Shown: positions 48,068 to 57,334 of the stretch, piece after piece
Layout: every line of letters begins with the position of its first letter
How positions within the stretch are numbered: position 1 is the first letter of the stretch
Assembly (NCBI GenBank): GCA_023702235.1
Contig: JAMQCR010000001.1
Coordinates: 2,294,001 to 2,358,000, forward strand
Direction: 5' to 3'
Source: Neobacillus pocheonensis
GTDB lineage: Bacteria > Bacillota > Bacilli > Bacillales > Cytobacillaceae
DNA length: 64,000 nucleotides
The notes under the pieces: model-generated
Database searches by the model: none
What the model was told of the DNA's origin: nothing
The model's input: only the letters and a program-made list of their open reading frames with translations
Position numbers and translations under genes: made by a program

Positions 48068-49017
48068 TCAATTATTCAGCAAACGATATAGCAGAACGGA
48101 ACCTTGTTTTTCAGCGGTAACTAGATTTCTTGTTTCTAGCAAATCTAGATGGCCTTGAATTTGCGATAACCCTAAAAATATCATCCTATCTTTTAATCGT
48201 GGATACATTTCTGTGCAAATTGCAAAAATGCTTTTTGCTCCGCTTGATAGGATTTTTACAATCTGATCACAACGATTCTCCTGTTCTAGTAATCTTTTTT
48301 CAATTAATGATAGATGGTCGCTAAAGGATTCTCCATGTCCGGTATAAACCGTTTTCAATGGCAGGCGGCTGATTTTTTCAAGAGACTGACGGTACTGTAG
48401 CAGTGGCTTAGGACGGCCGTATTTCCGGGAATTGGCGGTTCAATGAAGGCATTTACGGAAAAAGCTTTGATTATATGGTCACCGGCAAACGTATCTCCTG
48501 TTTGCGGATCCCAAAGCATAATGTCTACCTGACTGTGCCCTGGGACGTGTTCAACCTCAAAATTATGCCCGCCTATTGGAATAACATCACCTTCCTTTAG
48601 ATAGCTAACATTCTGCCACTTTTCCTCTTTATAACTTTGTTTCACAATATGTTTCAAAGGGTCTGCTCCACATTCTTCCATGAATTGACGAAAGAAGAGC
48701 ATATCCCGTTCAAAGTCATGGATGTCGGCGTTTAAAGAGCACTTTGCCAGCTCGTGAACATAAATGGGTACATCCACCTCTTCTTGAATAAGGGGAACTC
48801 CGCCCGCATGGTCGATATGAAGATGCGTGAGGACAATATGATCAATATCTTTCAGGTCAATGTTATGCTTATGTAGTTTTGTTTTGAGTTGTTGAAAAGA
48901 TTCATTGCCTGGATTTCCGGTATCAATCAGTGTAATGGTTTCACCAATCGCCAAAAATGCGTTAACCGTACCTTCGGCAAAGTGAGTATCTAGTTCAATT
49001 GGTACAATTCTAACCAT
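48068..49017 (-). CDS. MBL-fold metallohydrolase with C-terminal helical domain, one frameshift
   Basis: Metallo-beta-lactamase fold hydrolase. The metal motif THLHIDHAGG is near residue 61, HVPGHSQVD near 153 and GDH near 175. The frame breaks near 48423, where one A is missing from a run. The C-terminal part has VYTGHGESFSDH (last metal His) and a winged-helix-like tail. Joined length is about 316. This layout is the LACTB2/glyoxalase-II-like type, often found with fatty-acid degradation genes. The substrate is unknown; a thioester is plausible. The ATG at 49017 follows AAGGGAG. Confidence 0.82.
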
Positions 49018-49160
49018 TAAGGACCACTCCCTTCTAAAAACATGCTGGATTTGAAAACTGCGTTTTATACCATTTTCCAATGGTCAGTCCGTTAAATACC
49101 TGATAGATCAAAATCTCAATAACTTTCCCCATTGACTAAAGCACTTAGCGCCTAAAGAAC

Positions 49161-49179
49161 GCACTTAGAAGCTAAGTGC
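49161..49179 (-). terminator. Hairpin after the acyl-CoA ligase gene
   Basis: GCACTTAG and CTAAGTGC form a tight stem about 25 bases past the ligase stop. A partial direct copy of GCACTTAG lies 20 bases further. The T run is weak (GTTCTTT). Confidence 0.5.
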
Positions 49180-49202
49180 AGGACTCTTTTAAATATATTA
49201 TT

Positions 49203-50879
49203 CTACTTTACCTTATTTTCAGCTTTTTCCTTTTCCTCTTCCTGCAGCGTACGCCAAAGGATTTTCCCACTGCTTGTCATCGGGAATTGCTTGCGAAACT
49301 CAATTAAACGAGGGTATTTATAAGCGGCCATATGCTCTTTTGACCACTCGATAATCTCTTCCTCACTGACATTTTCTTCAAAGCCTTCATTTAAAATAAC
49401 AAACGCTTTAACCGTTTCCCCTCTTCTTGGATCAGGGACCCCTACGACACAGGCCTGCTGGATAGCGGGATGCTTATATAGATACGATTCTACTTCCGTC
49501 GGCCAAACCTTAAAGCCAGAGGCATTGATCATTCGTTTCACACGGTCAACCATAAAGAAATACCCTTCTTCATCAAAACGACCAATATCACCTGTTCTAA
49601 AAAACTTTTTACCATCAATTTCAAGAAAAGAATTTCGGTTTTCATCATCTCGGTTAAAATAACCAACCATGACTTGTGGACCATTCACAATAATTTCTCC
49701 GACTTCGCCGACACCAAGTTCTTTTCCTGTTGCGGGTTCAATAATTCGGGCATCCACATCAAAGGAAGGTATACCAAGGCATTGCATTTTAGGACGGTCT
49801 GCCGGATTGAAATGAGTTTGGGCAATAGTTTCAGATAGTCCGTAGCCTTCTACAAAACGCAATCCAGATATGTTAAATAGTTTTTCCCCAACTGCTTCAG
49901 GTAGTGCGGCACCTCCTCCTGAAATCGAAGTTAAAGATGTGATATCCTCCGCCTTTAACGCAGGATTTGCTAAGAAATCGACAATCATAGTGGCAATTGT
50001 GACCCAGTGGGTACAACCAAGGTTTTTAATGAGCTCCACAGCTGCTTCGCGATTCCATCTTGTCATGATGACAATCGTACTCCCACTATAAATCGGCATA
50101 TGCATGCTGTGCACCATACCGGTTACATGGAAGAGTGGCAAGGTCATCAGATGAACCGCATTAGGGGTTGTATTTGACCAATAATAACAGCCTACTGTGT
50201 TCGCCTGAACACTTCGATTAGTATGTATGCAGCCTTTAGGAAGTCCTGTTGTACCTGAAGTATATGGCAAGCAAGCAAGATCATCGCCCTTTGCAATGTG
50301 TTCGCTTGGGGTATAATTTGCCTCTATCGCTTCCATCCAGTGATAATGGTTGGGCTCGGAATAAACATCCCTTAGTGCCTTTGCTTCAACTGGGATTGTA
50401 CCCTCAAAATCACTCCCAACATAGTCGGAATAGGCTGCAATCACCAGATTATCCAGTGATGTGGTGCCAAGTAAGGGACGAACTCTCTCATATAATTCCT
50501 GACCTGTTAACGCTGTTTGGATTTCACAATCGCGGACGTAGAAATCCAATTCATTTGCAGTTAGCATCGGATTGATTGGTACGACAACGGCATTTGCTCT
50601 TAATATCGCATAATATCCAATAATGAATTGAGGAGAATTTTGCATGAACAACAATACTTTATCCCCAGTAGAAACTCCCAGCTTTTGTTGCAAATATCCA
50701 GCTAATGCATTTACTTCAGCATCTAATTGCTTGTAGGAAATTTTATTTCCGTAAAAGTAGATAGCATCCTGGTCCGGATAACGATTTGCACTCACTTTAA
50801 GGTTGTCATATAGCGATGTGGAAGGTACCTTAAGTGACTTTGATATTTTTGGCCAGTATGGGTAATGAAGAGTTAGCAT
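49203..50879 (-). CDS. Long-chain fatty acid-CoA ligase family protein
   Basis: An intact 558-residue AMP-forming acyl-CoA synthetase. The P-loop is PYTSGTTGLPKGCIHTNRS near 209-227. Downstream are FHVTGMVHSM, EGYGLSETIAQTHFNP near 343, the adenylate-binding TGDIGRFDEEGYFFMVDRVK, GFKVWPTEVE and MTSSGKILWRTL with the catalytic Lys near 540. It is separated from the MBL gene by a hairpin and starts its own segment of the acyl-CoA region. Substrate chain length cannot be read from sequence. Confidence 0.93.
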   Translation of the reverse strand: MLTLHYPYWPKISKSLKVPSTSLYDNLKVSANRYPDQDAIYFYGNKISYKQLDAEVNALAGYLQQKLGVSTGDKVLLFMQNSPQFIIGYYAILRANAVVVPINPMLTANELDFYVRDCEIQTALTGQELYERVRPLLGTTSLDNLVIAAYSDYVGSDFEGTIPVEAKALRDVYSEPNHYHWMEAIEANYTPSEHIAKGDDLACLPYTSGTTGLPKGCIHTNRSVQANTVGCYYWSNTTPNAVHLMTLPLFHVTGMVHSMHMPIYSGSTIVIMTRWNREAAVELIKNLGCTHWVTIATMIVDFLANPALKAEDITSLTSISGGGAALPEAVGEKLFNISGLRFVEGYGLSETIAQTHFNPADRPKMQCLGIPSFDVDARIIEPATGKELGVGEVGEIIVNGPQVMVGYFNRDDENRNSFLEIDGKKFFRTGDIGRFDEEGYFFMVDRVKRMINASGFKVWPTEVESYLYKHPAIQQACVVGVPDPRRGETVKAFVILNEGFEENVSEEEIIEWSKEHMAAYKYPRLIEFRKQFPMTSSGKILWRTLQEEEKEKAENKVK

Positions 50880-50952
50880 CGTTTATCTCTCCTTAATCAA
50901 TTAAAAATTAGATCCAATTATAAACGCTGTCATTTTTTGATAAAGATTAAAA

Positions 50953-52121
50953 CTATTCCCGTTCAATAATCGTAGCGATTCCTTGACCACCGCCAATACA
51001 TGCGGTAATGAGAGCATATCTTCCACCTGAACGTTTTAATTCATAGGCAGCCTTTGTCAAAAGAATTGCGCCTGTAGCCCCAAGCGGGTGCCCGTGGGCA
51101 ATCGCCCCACCGTTTACATTTACTTTTTCAAGATCCATTTCAAGCTCTCGATTACATGCTAGAATCTGTGCAGCAAATGCTTCATTGATTTCGATAATAT
51201 CCATTTCTCCTAAAGAAAGCCCTGACTTTTCAAGCACCTTCCTTACAGCAGGGACAGGCCTATTCCCATAATGTTCGGGTCAACTCCCGCCACCGCATAG
51301 GCACGAATAACCGCTAATGGAGTAAGATTTAATTCCTCTGCTTTTTCCCGTGACATAACGACAACAGCCGATGCCGCATCATTTAAGCCAGAACTGTTCC
51401 CTGCCGTAACCGTTCCCCCCTTAAGAAAAGCGGGCTGAAGCTTTGATAAAGCCTCATAAGTTGTTTGTGGACGTGGATGTTCATCCGTTTTAAAAACAAT
51501 TGGCTCACCTTTTTTCACCGGAATGGTAATTGGGACAATTTGTTCATCAAAACGACCCTCTTCCATGGCAGCGCCCATTCTTTGCTGGCTTCGGAGAGCG
51601 AATTCATCCTGTTCTTCTCTTGAAATCTTATATTTCTCTACAAGATTTTCAGCGGTTATACCCATTGGCGGATCGCCGATTTCTTTTGGAGATAACTGGG
51701 ATTTTCTGAAACTTGGAGGTACTGGGCTAAATGGTTTTTCCGGACGGTCCATCAAATAGGGAGCTCGGCTCATACTTTCTGTACCACCTGCTATGTAGAC
51801 GTTTCCATCACCAGCGTTTATCGCCTGTGCAGCTAGATTGATAGCATTTATGCCTGACCCGCATTGGCGATCCACCGTTAACCCTGGCAAATTTAGCGAT
51901 AAACCAGTTTGGAGGGCTGTTAATCTAGCAATATTGCCTCCGCCAGATAAAACGTTTCCAAAAATAACGTCATCGATCATTTCTGGTGTGATTTTTGCCC
52001 GCTTTACTGCTTCTTTAATAGCCTCTGCCCCAAATACATGGGCTGGAAAAGCTGCTAAAGCACTTCCTTGCCTTCCAATGGCTGTCCGTACCGCTGATAC
52101 AATGACTGCATCTCTTTTCAT
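50953..52121 (-). CDS. Acetyl-CoA acetyltransferase / thiolase, one frameshift
   Basis: Thiolase II family. The acyl-accepting Cys lies in [10 protein letters not shown] near 86-95, followed by [10 protein letters not shown]. The frame breaks near 51260, where one C is missing from a run (GIGPVPAV restored). The C-terminal part has [22 protein letters not shown] with the catalytic His, and CIGGGQG with the second Cys. Joined length is about 389. It lies 38 bases after the SDR gene and fits beta-oxidation or acetoacetyl-CoA synthesis. Confidence 0.9.
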
Positions 52122-52159
52122 TTGTTCATTCCTCCCTACTAATTTAAGAAATTATTAAC

Positions 52160-52933
52160 CTACATTGCATGGGCTCCGCCGTCAACAACGACAACATCAC
52201 CAGTAACAAAATCAGAAGCTGGTGCTGCTAAGAATAATGCAACTCCTTTAAGGTCATTGTCAGTACCAAATTTTCTTAATGGTGTGCCTTCTAAAATTCC
52301 TTCACCACCCTGTTCCAGCAAGCCTTTAGACATTTTCGTTGGGAAAAATCCAGGCGCTATCGCATTTACATAAATTCCTTGAGGTCCCCATTTTACCGCT
52401 AAATCCTTGGTAAATGTAATGACAGCCCCTTTACTGGAGTTGTATCCGATTGCATTCATATACTTGGGATTCGAGCCTTTTAAGCCTGCTACAGAGGCAA
52501 TATTAATGATTTTTCCTGATCTTTGTTCAAGCATTACTTTACCTGCTGCTTGTGACATTAGGAATGTTCCGGTCACATTGACATTCATCACCTTTTGCCA
52601 CGCCTCTAGTGGCATCTCCTCGACGGGAGCACCCCAAGAGGCACCACTATTGTTAACAAGAATGTCGATTCTTCCAAACCTCTCGACAGTGCGATCTACA
52701 ACATTTTTGACATCCTCAGGATTCGTTACATCACATTTCAATGCGAATGATTCTACACCGAGTTTCTTTAACCCTTCACTTACCTCCTCACAAGCCTCGA
52801 GTTTTCTGGAACAGACCACTACGTTTGCACCTGCCTCGGCAAATCCTTCGGCAATTTGCTGTCCTAGACCTCTTCCACCACCTGTGACAATTGCTACCTT
52901 CCCTGTTAAATTGAATAATTCCTTGATATGCAA
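52160..52933 (-). CDS. SDR family oxidoreductase
   Basis: NAD(P)-dependent short-chain dehydrogenase. The cofactor loop is TGGGRGLGQQIAEGF near 15, NNSGASWG lies near 95, and the catalytic Tyr-Lys pair is in YNSSKGA, preceded by IASVAG. A TTG at 52933, 8 bases after AGGAGG, is preferred as start (257 residues); an upstream ATG at 52957 lies ahead of the ribosome binding site and is in frame. The gene stands right behind the palindrome at 52966-52985 and heads the SDR-thiolase unit. It is probably a 3-hydroxyacyl or alcohol dehydrogenase. Confidence 0.87.
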   Translation of the reverse strand: MHIKELFNLTGKVAIVTGGGRGLGQQIAEGFAEAGANVVVCSRKLEACEEVSEGLKKLGVESFALKCDVTNPEDVKNVVDRTVERFGRIDILVNNSGASWGAPVEEMPLEAWQKVMNVNVTGTFLMSQAAGKVMLEQRSGKIINIASVAGLKGSNPKYMNAIGYNSSKGAVITFTKDLAVKWGPQGIYVNAIAPGFFPTKMSKGLLEQGGEGILEGTPLRKFGTDNDLKGVALFLAAPASDFVTGDVVVVDGGAHAM

Positions 52934-52965
52934 CAAATATTCCTCCTTTTTATTCATTCACATCA

Positions 52966-52985
52966 CATACTAACTAGTTGGTATG
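52966..52985. promoter_or_regulatory. Palindromic operator, copy 1
   Basis: CATACTAACTAGTTGGTATG is a 20-bp near-perfect palindrome upstream of the SDR gene. The same pattern occurs at 56463-56482 upstream of the acyl-CoA dehydrogenase gene. Symmetry and length suit a TetR-family regulator. No such regulator gene is in the window. Confidence 0.65.
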
Positions 52986-52988
52986 CGG

Positions 52989-53312
52989 TTAGAGATATAA
53001 TACATTTCCCATTTCAACAATTCCAACTGTTCCGATTCCAGTGTGTGCCCCGATTAAGGTGGTATAGCCATTATGTGTTTGACCAATTTCTTCATATAAA
53101 GCACACTTTCCAACCATTCCAATCCCAAGCCCGCCAAACTCTTCGGGAATGCTTAAGCCAAAAAGCCCCAATTTCTTTGAAAGCTTGATAATTCTATCAG
53201 GAATTTGGTTCTCCTCTTCAATTAGCATGGCTACCGCTTCGACTTCCGTTTGGATAAAATCGCGAACATTTTTCTTTAAAAATAAGATATCCTCATCTAA
53301 TTCAAAGTTCAT
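52989..53312 (-). pseudogene. Acyl-CoA dehydrogenase, N-terminal fragment only
   Basis: The 107 residues match the N-terminal helical domain of acyl-CoA dehydrogenases (MNFELDEDILFLKKNVRDFI, then LGLFGLSIPEEFGGLGIGM and YTTLIGAHTGIG). It then ends VEMGNVLYL, just where GNEEQKKKYLP would normally follow. Some 270 residues, including the FAD site and catalytic Glu, are missing. The stop is 4 bases from the operator palindrome, so a deletion joined this fragment to the next promoter. Confidence 0.8.
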
Positions 53313-53511
53313 CCTAGCACCCCCAAAGGTTTTTGCATGGATAATCGCAAATTCAGCCTTTCCTCTTCAACGTTTGAGAACACTCGGGGCTTGAAGCTTA
53401 GGACCATTTTCGTTGCCATTCAATCAACGCCCTTTTTACTATGTTGGTTAACAATAAACCCAGCCTCAAAAAGAGAATCCTTCTTGGTGCCGGGCTTATA
53501 TTTCTAACTTG
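53313..53511. other. Short intergenic stretch with a possible coding fragment
   Basis: On the minus strand AEFAIIHAKTFGGARM reads straight into the acyl-CoA dehydrogenase start, and an overlapping 36-codon frame starts at an ATG near 53438. Neither is recognisable. They could be another remnant of the rearranged locus. Confidence 0.3.
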
Positions 53512-53913
53512 CTAATAAAGGTGATACAAAACCTTTCCCTTTAACACTTCATTACCCTGCTGGTTAACCGCTAGGACATTAAAGTGTAATTTATTTTCCT
53601 TCTTCTCTACAAATGTTGCTTTAAGTGTAACCACATCATTTAAAAATACCATTCCTTTAAAGCGGATGGAGTAATCTTCAATAAAACCTTCTTCATAGTA
53701 GGAAGTAAATAGCTTTGCGAGATTGCCCATCGTCCACATACCATGGGCAATAATCCCCGGCAAGCCTGCTTTCTTTGCATCCTCGTCAATCGTGTGAATA
53801 GGGTTAAAATCCCCTGATGCTCCTGCATACTTAATTAGGTCAAGCCGTGAAACGGGCTCTAGCTGTATTTCTTTAACAGTTTCTCCAACTTGCAACTGTG
53901 CTAAGGTACTCAT
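53512..53913 (-). CDS. MaoC-like hydratase, C-domain protein
   Basis: Hot-dog fold (R)-specific enoyl-CoA hydratase type, 133 residues. The active-site motif is YAGASGDFNPIHTIDEDAKKAG near 29-50, with Asp and His in DFNPIH, then IAHGMWTMG. It overlaps the upstream MaoC-N gene by 4 bases. The two form a split two-subunit hydratase like those of steroid or branched acyl-CoA pathways. Confidence 0.88.
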   Translation of the reverse strand: MSTLAQLQVGETVKEIQLEPVSRLDLIKYAGASGDFNPIHTIDEDAKKAGLPGIIAHGMWTMGNLAKLFTSYYEEGFIEDYSIRFKGMVFLNDVVTLKATFVEKKENKLHFNVLAVNQQGNEVLKGKVLYHLY

Positions 53914-54358
53914 CGAATTAACACCTTCCTTACCGCTTCCGAGATGACGACAGTTGACGAAGCACTGAAGATTGTATTCCCTGCCAAATCCTCGCCATAG
54001 TTTTCAATCACCAGAAAGCCCATTTCACCAAAGTTCCCTTTTTTCTCTGAGTAATTTTTTACTTTTGTATAGCAATAAATTTCTTCACCAACCAATAATG
54101 GCTCACGTAGTGAAACGTTTGTTCCCCATGAATCAACCCTTTATTAGGCAGGTTTAATCCCGCAATCACACCGTAATCGAAGACCCGTGGAAAAGTTGGT
54201 GGTGCTATATTGTTTTTAAATCTGGAAAGGCTACCTGTTTCTTCATCAAAATAAATAGGATGAAGGTCGCCAATCGCCTCAGCAAATTTCTTAACAGCTC
54301 CTCGTTCGACTACATTTTTTACTTTATTGGATTGTTTGCCAATCTGTTCTTTGAACAA
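53910..54358 (-). CDS. MaoC N-terminal-like dehydratase (FAS1-type), one frameshift
   Basis: Partner half of the split hot-dog hydratase. It reads VERGAVKKFAEAIGDLHPIY near 18-37 and APPTFPRVFDYGV, then breaks near 54108, where one base is missing. It resumes EPLLVGEEIYCYTKVKNYSE and ends at 53910. Joined length is about 149. This half lacks the catalytic Asp-His motif and usually helps bind the substrate. It starts at TTG after GAGGTGAAG. Confidence 0.82.
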
Positions 54359-54381
54359 TTTATCTTCACCTCAAGCTTTCA

Positions 54382-55146
54382 TTAATTTTTTGGTCCACCA
54401 GCAACGTAGATTACTTGACCATTAACGAATGATGATTTTTCATCAGCAAAAAAGGCAACAGCATTGGCGATATCAGCTGGCTTTCCACTTCTGCCGACCG
54501 GAATATTCGCCACGCTTGCTTGAATCAATTGATCAAATGGAATTCCGATTCTAGCTGCGGTTTCTTTTGTCATTTCTGTTTCAATAAACCCTGGAGCTAC
54601 AGAATTGGCTGTAATTCCATATCTGCCAAGCTCAATGGCAAGTGTTTTCGTAAAGCCCTGCAAGCCAGCTTTAGCCGCAGCATAGTTAGCCTGACCGCGA
54701 TTTCCGAGGGCCGAAGTGGATGAAATATTGATAATACGCCCATATTTATTTTCAACCATATACTTTTGAGCTGCACGTGCAGCATTAAAAGAACCTTTTA
54801 AATGGACATCCATTACCGTTTGCCAATCTGAATCAGTCATTTTGAAGAACAAATTATCGCGGATCACTCCTGCATTATTAACAAGGATATCAACGGAACC
54901 GAAGGCTTCATATACTTCTTTAACGGCATCTTCCACTTGCTGTGCATCTACGACATTGGCAACTTTAGAAAATACTTCATAACCGTTTTCCTTTAATTCA
55001 CTAGTTGTTTGACTCAAAGCTTCTTCATTTAAATCAATTAAAGCGACCTTTGCCCCTTCTGATGCAAAAAGCTCTACAATCCCTTTCCCAATTCCGCGGC
55101 TTCCGCCCGTAACAAAGGCAACTTTTCCTTCAAATCTCCCTGCCAT
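54382..55146 (-). CDS. 3-oxoacyl-ACP/acyl-CoA reductase, FabG-like SDR
   Basis: A 254-residue SDR. The cofactor loop is TGGSRGIGKGIVELF near 12-26, NNAGVIRDNLFFKM near 87, ISSTSALGNRGQANYAAAKAG holds the catalytic Ser, Tyr and Lys, and APGFIETEM follows. The ATG at 55146 lies 7 bases after GGAGG; two earlier starts are in frame. With the MaoC pair and acyl-CoA dehydrogenase in the same direction it would supply the 3-hydroxyacyl step of a beta-oxidation-like cycle. Confidence 0.9.
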   Translation of the reverse strand: MAGRFEGKVAFVTGGSRGIGKGIVELFASEGAKVALIDLNEEALSQTTSELKENGYEVFSKVANVVDAQQVEDAVKEVYEAFGSVDILVNNAGVIRDNLFFKMTDSDWQTVMDVHLKGSFNAARAAQKYMVENKYGRIINISSTSALGNRGQANYAAAKAGLQGFTKTLAIELGRYGITANSVAPGFIETEMTKETAARIGIPFDQLIQASVANIPVGRSGKPADIANAVAFFADEKSSFVNGQVIYVAGGPKN

Positions 55147-55206
55147 TCTCATTCCTCCAAACATTTATTAGTAATTTTTAATTTTAGTTAGCGCTTACAA
55201 ACTATT

Positions 55207-56385
55207 TTAAACGTATTGACCAACCTTTACATGTCCTTTTAGTAGATTTCGAGAAATAATCATACGTTGGATTTCATCTGTACCATCGTAAATTCTCCAA
55301 AGCCTTGCTTCACGATACCAACGTTCAATTGGCAATTCTCTTGTATAGCCCATTCCGCCATGGATTTGCATGACACGGTCAACCACTCTGTTACCCATAT
55401 TCGCTCCATATAATTTTGCCATGGAAGCTAGTTGACGGTTATCTTCCCCGTTATCAAGAGTAAAGGCTGCGTTTAAAACTAACCATTTAGCTGCCTCGAT
55501 TTCAACTGCAGAGTCTGCAATTTGCCACTGGATTGCTTGTCTTTCACCTATTGGTTTGCCAAAAGTTATCCGTTCCTTTGAATAATCAATTGCCATCTGC
55601 AACAACCGTTCGGCTGCACCTACAGCTCTAGCTCCAACTACCCATCTTGCAAAACCAATCCATTCAAGCCCGAGATTATAGCCTTTGTGTAATTCACCAA
55701 GAATATTTTCCTCAGGAACTCTGACATTATCAAACACTAATCCTGCTGGACCCCATTCTCCCATTGTATGTATATACTCAGATTTCCAGCCCATATCACG
55801 GTCGACAATAAAACAGGTTACACCTTCCCGGCCTTGTGTAGATTGATGCCTTTCCTTATCTGTAATCGCAATCGCCATGACAAAGTCAGCTTCGTTTCCA
55901 CCCGTGATAAATGTTTTTTCCCCATTTAAGACCCAGTCACAGCCATCTATAACAGCCGTCATTTTAATATTTCTTGTATCAGACCCTGCTCCCGGCTCAG
56001 TCATGGCAAAGCAGGATTTCTTCTCACCATTAATAGTTGGAATGAGATATTTTTTCTTTTGTTCTTCATTTCCATAATATAGAATATTATCAGCCCCGCC
56101 GCCAAAAGAAAATGGTACAAATGTCTTAGAAACCTCCATAAGTACAATTGCCATCATCATCTGCCCAAGATCAGCACCGCCGTACTCCTCTGGTGTGTTA
56201 ATTCCCCAGAAACCAGCTTCCTTCGCTTTTAATTGAAGCTCTTTAAGCTTGCCCTCAGGTAAACTTGGTTTTCCTTCTCTCTCATTTCTTAGAACATCAT
56301 TTTCTAGAGGTATTAATTCTTTTTCTACAAATCTTCTAATTGTTTTTTGCACCATTTTTTGTTCATCTGTTAGACGTAAATACAT
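55207..56385 (-). CDS. Acyl-CoA dehydrogenase
   Basis: FAD-dependent dehydrogenase, 392 residues, intact. Family signatures are CFAMTEPGAGSDTRNIK near 126-142, WVLNGEKTFITGG near 154-166, RITFGKPIGERQAIQWQIAD near 268, and QIHGGMGYTRELPIERWYREARL near 342 with the C-terminal YDGTDEIQRMII. It is the first gene of a unit that continues with the FabG-like SDR and MaoC genes. The ATG at 56385 follows GGAGTG. A 20-bp operator palindrome lies about 80 bases upstream. Confidence 0.95.
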   Translation of the reverse strand: MYLRLTDEQKMVQKTIRRFVEKELIPLENDVLRNEREGKPSLPEGKLKELQLKAKEAGFWGINTPEEYGGADLGQMMMAIVLMEVSKTFVPFSFGGGADNILYYGNEEQKKKYLIPTINGEKKSCFAMTEPGAGSDTRNIKMTAVIDGCDWVLNGEKTFITGGNEADFVMAIAITDKERHQSTQGREGVTCFIVDRDMGWKSEYIHTMGEWGPAGLVFDNVRVPEENILGELHKGYNLGLEWIGFARWVVGARAVGAAERLLQMAIDYSKERITFGKPIGERQAIQWQIADSAVEIEAAKWLVLNAAFTLDNGEDNRQLASMAKLYGANMGNRVVDRVMQIHGGMGYTRELPIERWYREARLWRIYDGTDEIQRMIISRNLLKGHVKVGQYV

Positions 56386-56462
56386 ACCATTCACTCCATT
56401 CTTATTCTTGTAATCTAGTTATTTTTTCCGCTACAAAAATAATATGCACCTATCCCAGTTAA

Positions 56463-56482
56463 CATACCAACCGGTAAGTATG
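56463..56482. promoter_or_regulatory. Palindromic operator, copy 2
   Basis: CATACCAACCGGTAAGTATG, within the larger palindrome GTTAACATAC...GTATGTTAAC (56459-56486). It matches copy 1 at 52966 in both CATAC/GTATG arms and in the AAC core. It should be the control site of the acyl-CoA dehydrogenase unit. Confidence 0.7.
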
Positions 56483-56550
56483 TTAACTCTATTTTATTCT
56501 GAACTTTCAGATAAAACAAGGCTTAATTATAAAAAGTTCTATTTAAAATA

Positions 56551-56588
56551 AAAAAATCCTTTGGCTATTTTCAAACCAAAGGGTTTTT
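56551..56588 (-). terminator. Terminator of the DUF3147 pair
   Basis: On the minus strand AACCCTTTGGTTTG pairs with the AGCCAAAGGATT arm, followed by seven T. It lies directly at the stop codon of the second membrane protein. Confidence 0.85.
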
Positions 56589-56589
56589 A

Positions 56590-56960
56590 TTATATATGAT
56601 GAATTACTTTGTTTATTGCACGTTCCTTTAAAGTCGAAATGGCTATGGAACTACCAAACCATGCAAGTAGGCCTATTACAATACTAAAGAGCCAATTATT
56701 TGTTCCTTCTAATACTAGTAATACGGTAGTCACACAAACCATTCCACCAATCATTCCATAGATTGAGCCCTTTGCAATATTCGTTGCCTTCTTTGTGCCA
56801 GCAGCGATACCGACCATAATGACTGCAGTTAGCATTACCGCGGGAAAAGCAGCAAATATCCCGGCTAGAATCTTCCATGGTGAAATGATTGTTATAAGAT
56901 AACTTAGTGAGACCGCTGTCCCTCCAAGTAAAAATCGAATAAATAAGTCCTTTTTATTCA
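56590..56960 (-). CDS. DUF3147-like small membrane protein
   Basis: A 123-residue protein with four predicted membrane helices. It begins NKKDLFIRFLLGGTAVSLSY and has GIFAAFPAVMLTAVIMVG near 36-53, shared with the protein encoded just upstream. The ATG at 56960 follows AAAGGTGA. The function of the family is not known. The two similar genes 18 bases apart look like a tandem duplication forming a two-subunit membrane complex. Confidence 0.7.
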
Positions 56961-56978
56961 TATTGTTCACCTTTTCCC

Positions 56979-57334
56979 TTAATGAGATGTAATATATACG
57001 ACCAAGATTGATACGGCAAACCAGCAGGCCATTGAATGGATAATTCCCCGTTTCCACCCTATCTTTGGAAGCAGGTATCCGGCAATAATGGCAACCAGAA
57101 TATTAATCGCCATACCAAAGATTGCTCCTTTTGAGATGATGATTGAGTGGGAAATCAGTTCACCGCCGTGGAAATCAAGACCGATCGTTAGCAAGGCTGC
57201 GAGATAAACTGCCGGAAATGCCGCAAATATTCCTCCGGCTTTTCCCCTAGCCTCCTCGCAACTAGGGTACAAGCAAGGACTGCTGAGCCTCCCAATAGAA
57301 ATCGAATGATTAGGGCGCTTATAGATAAATGCAT
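56979..57334 (-). CDS. DUF3147-like small membrane protein, one frameshift
   Basis: From the ATG at 57334 (after GAGGCG) the frame reads MHLSISALIIRFLLGGSAVL, then needs one A restored in an A run near 57242 to join GGIFAAFPAVYLAALLTIG. It ends at 56979, about 118 residues with four membrane helices. It shares the RFLLGG and GIFAAFPAV segments with the gene downstream. Function unknown. Confidence 0.7.
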
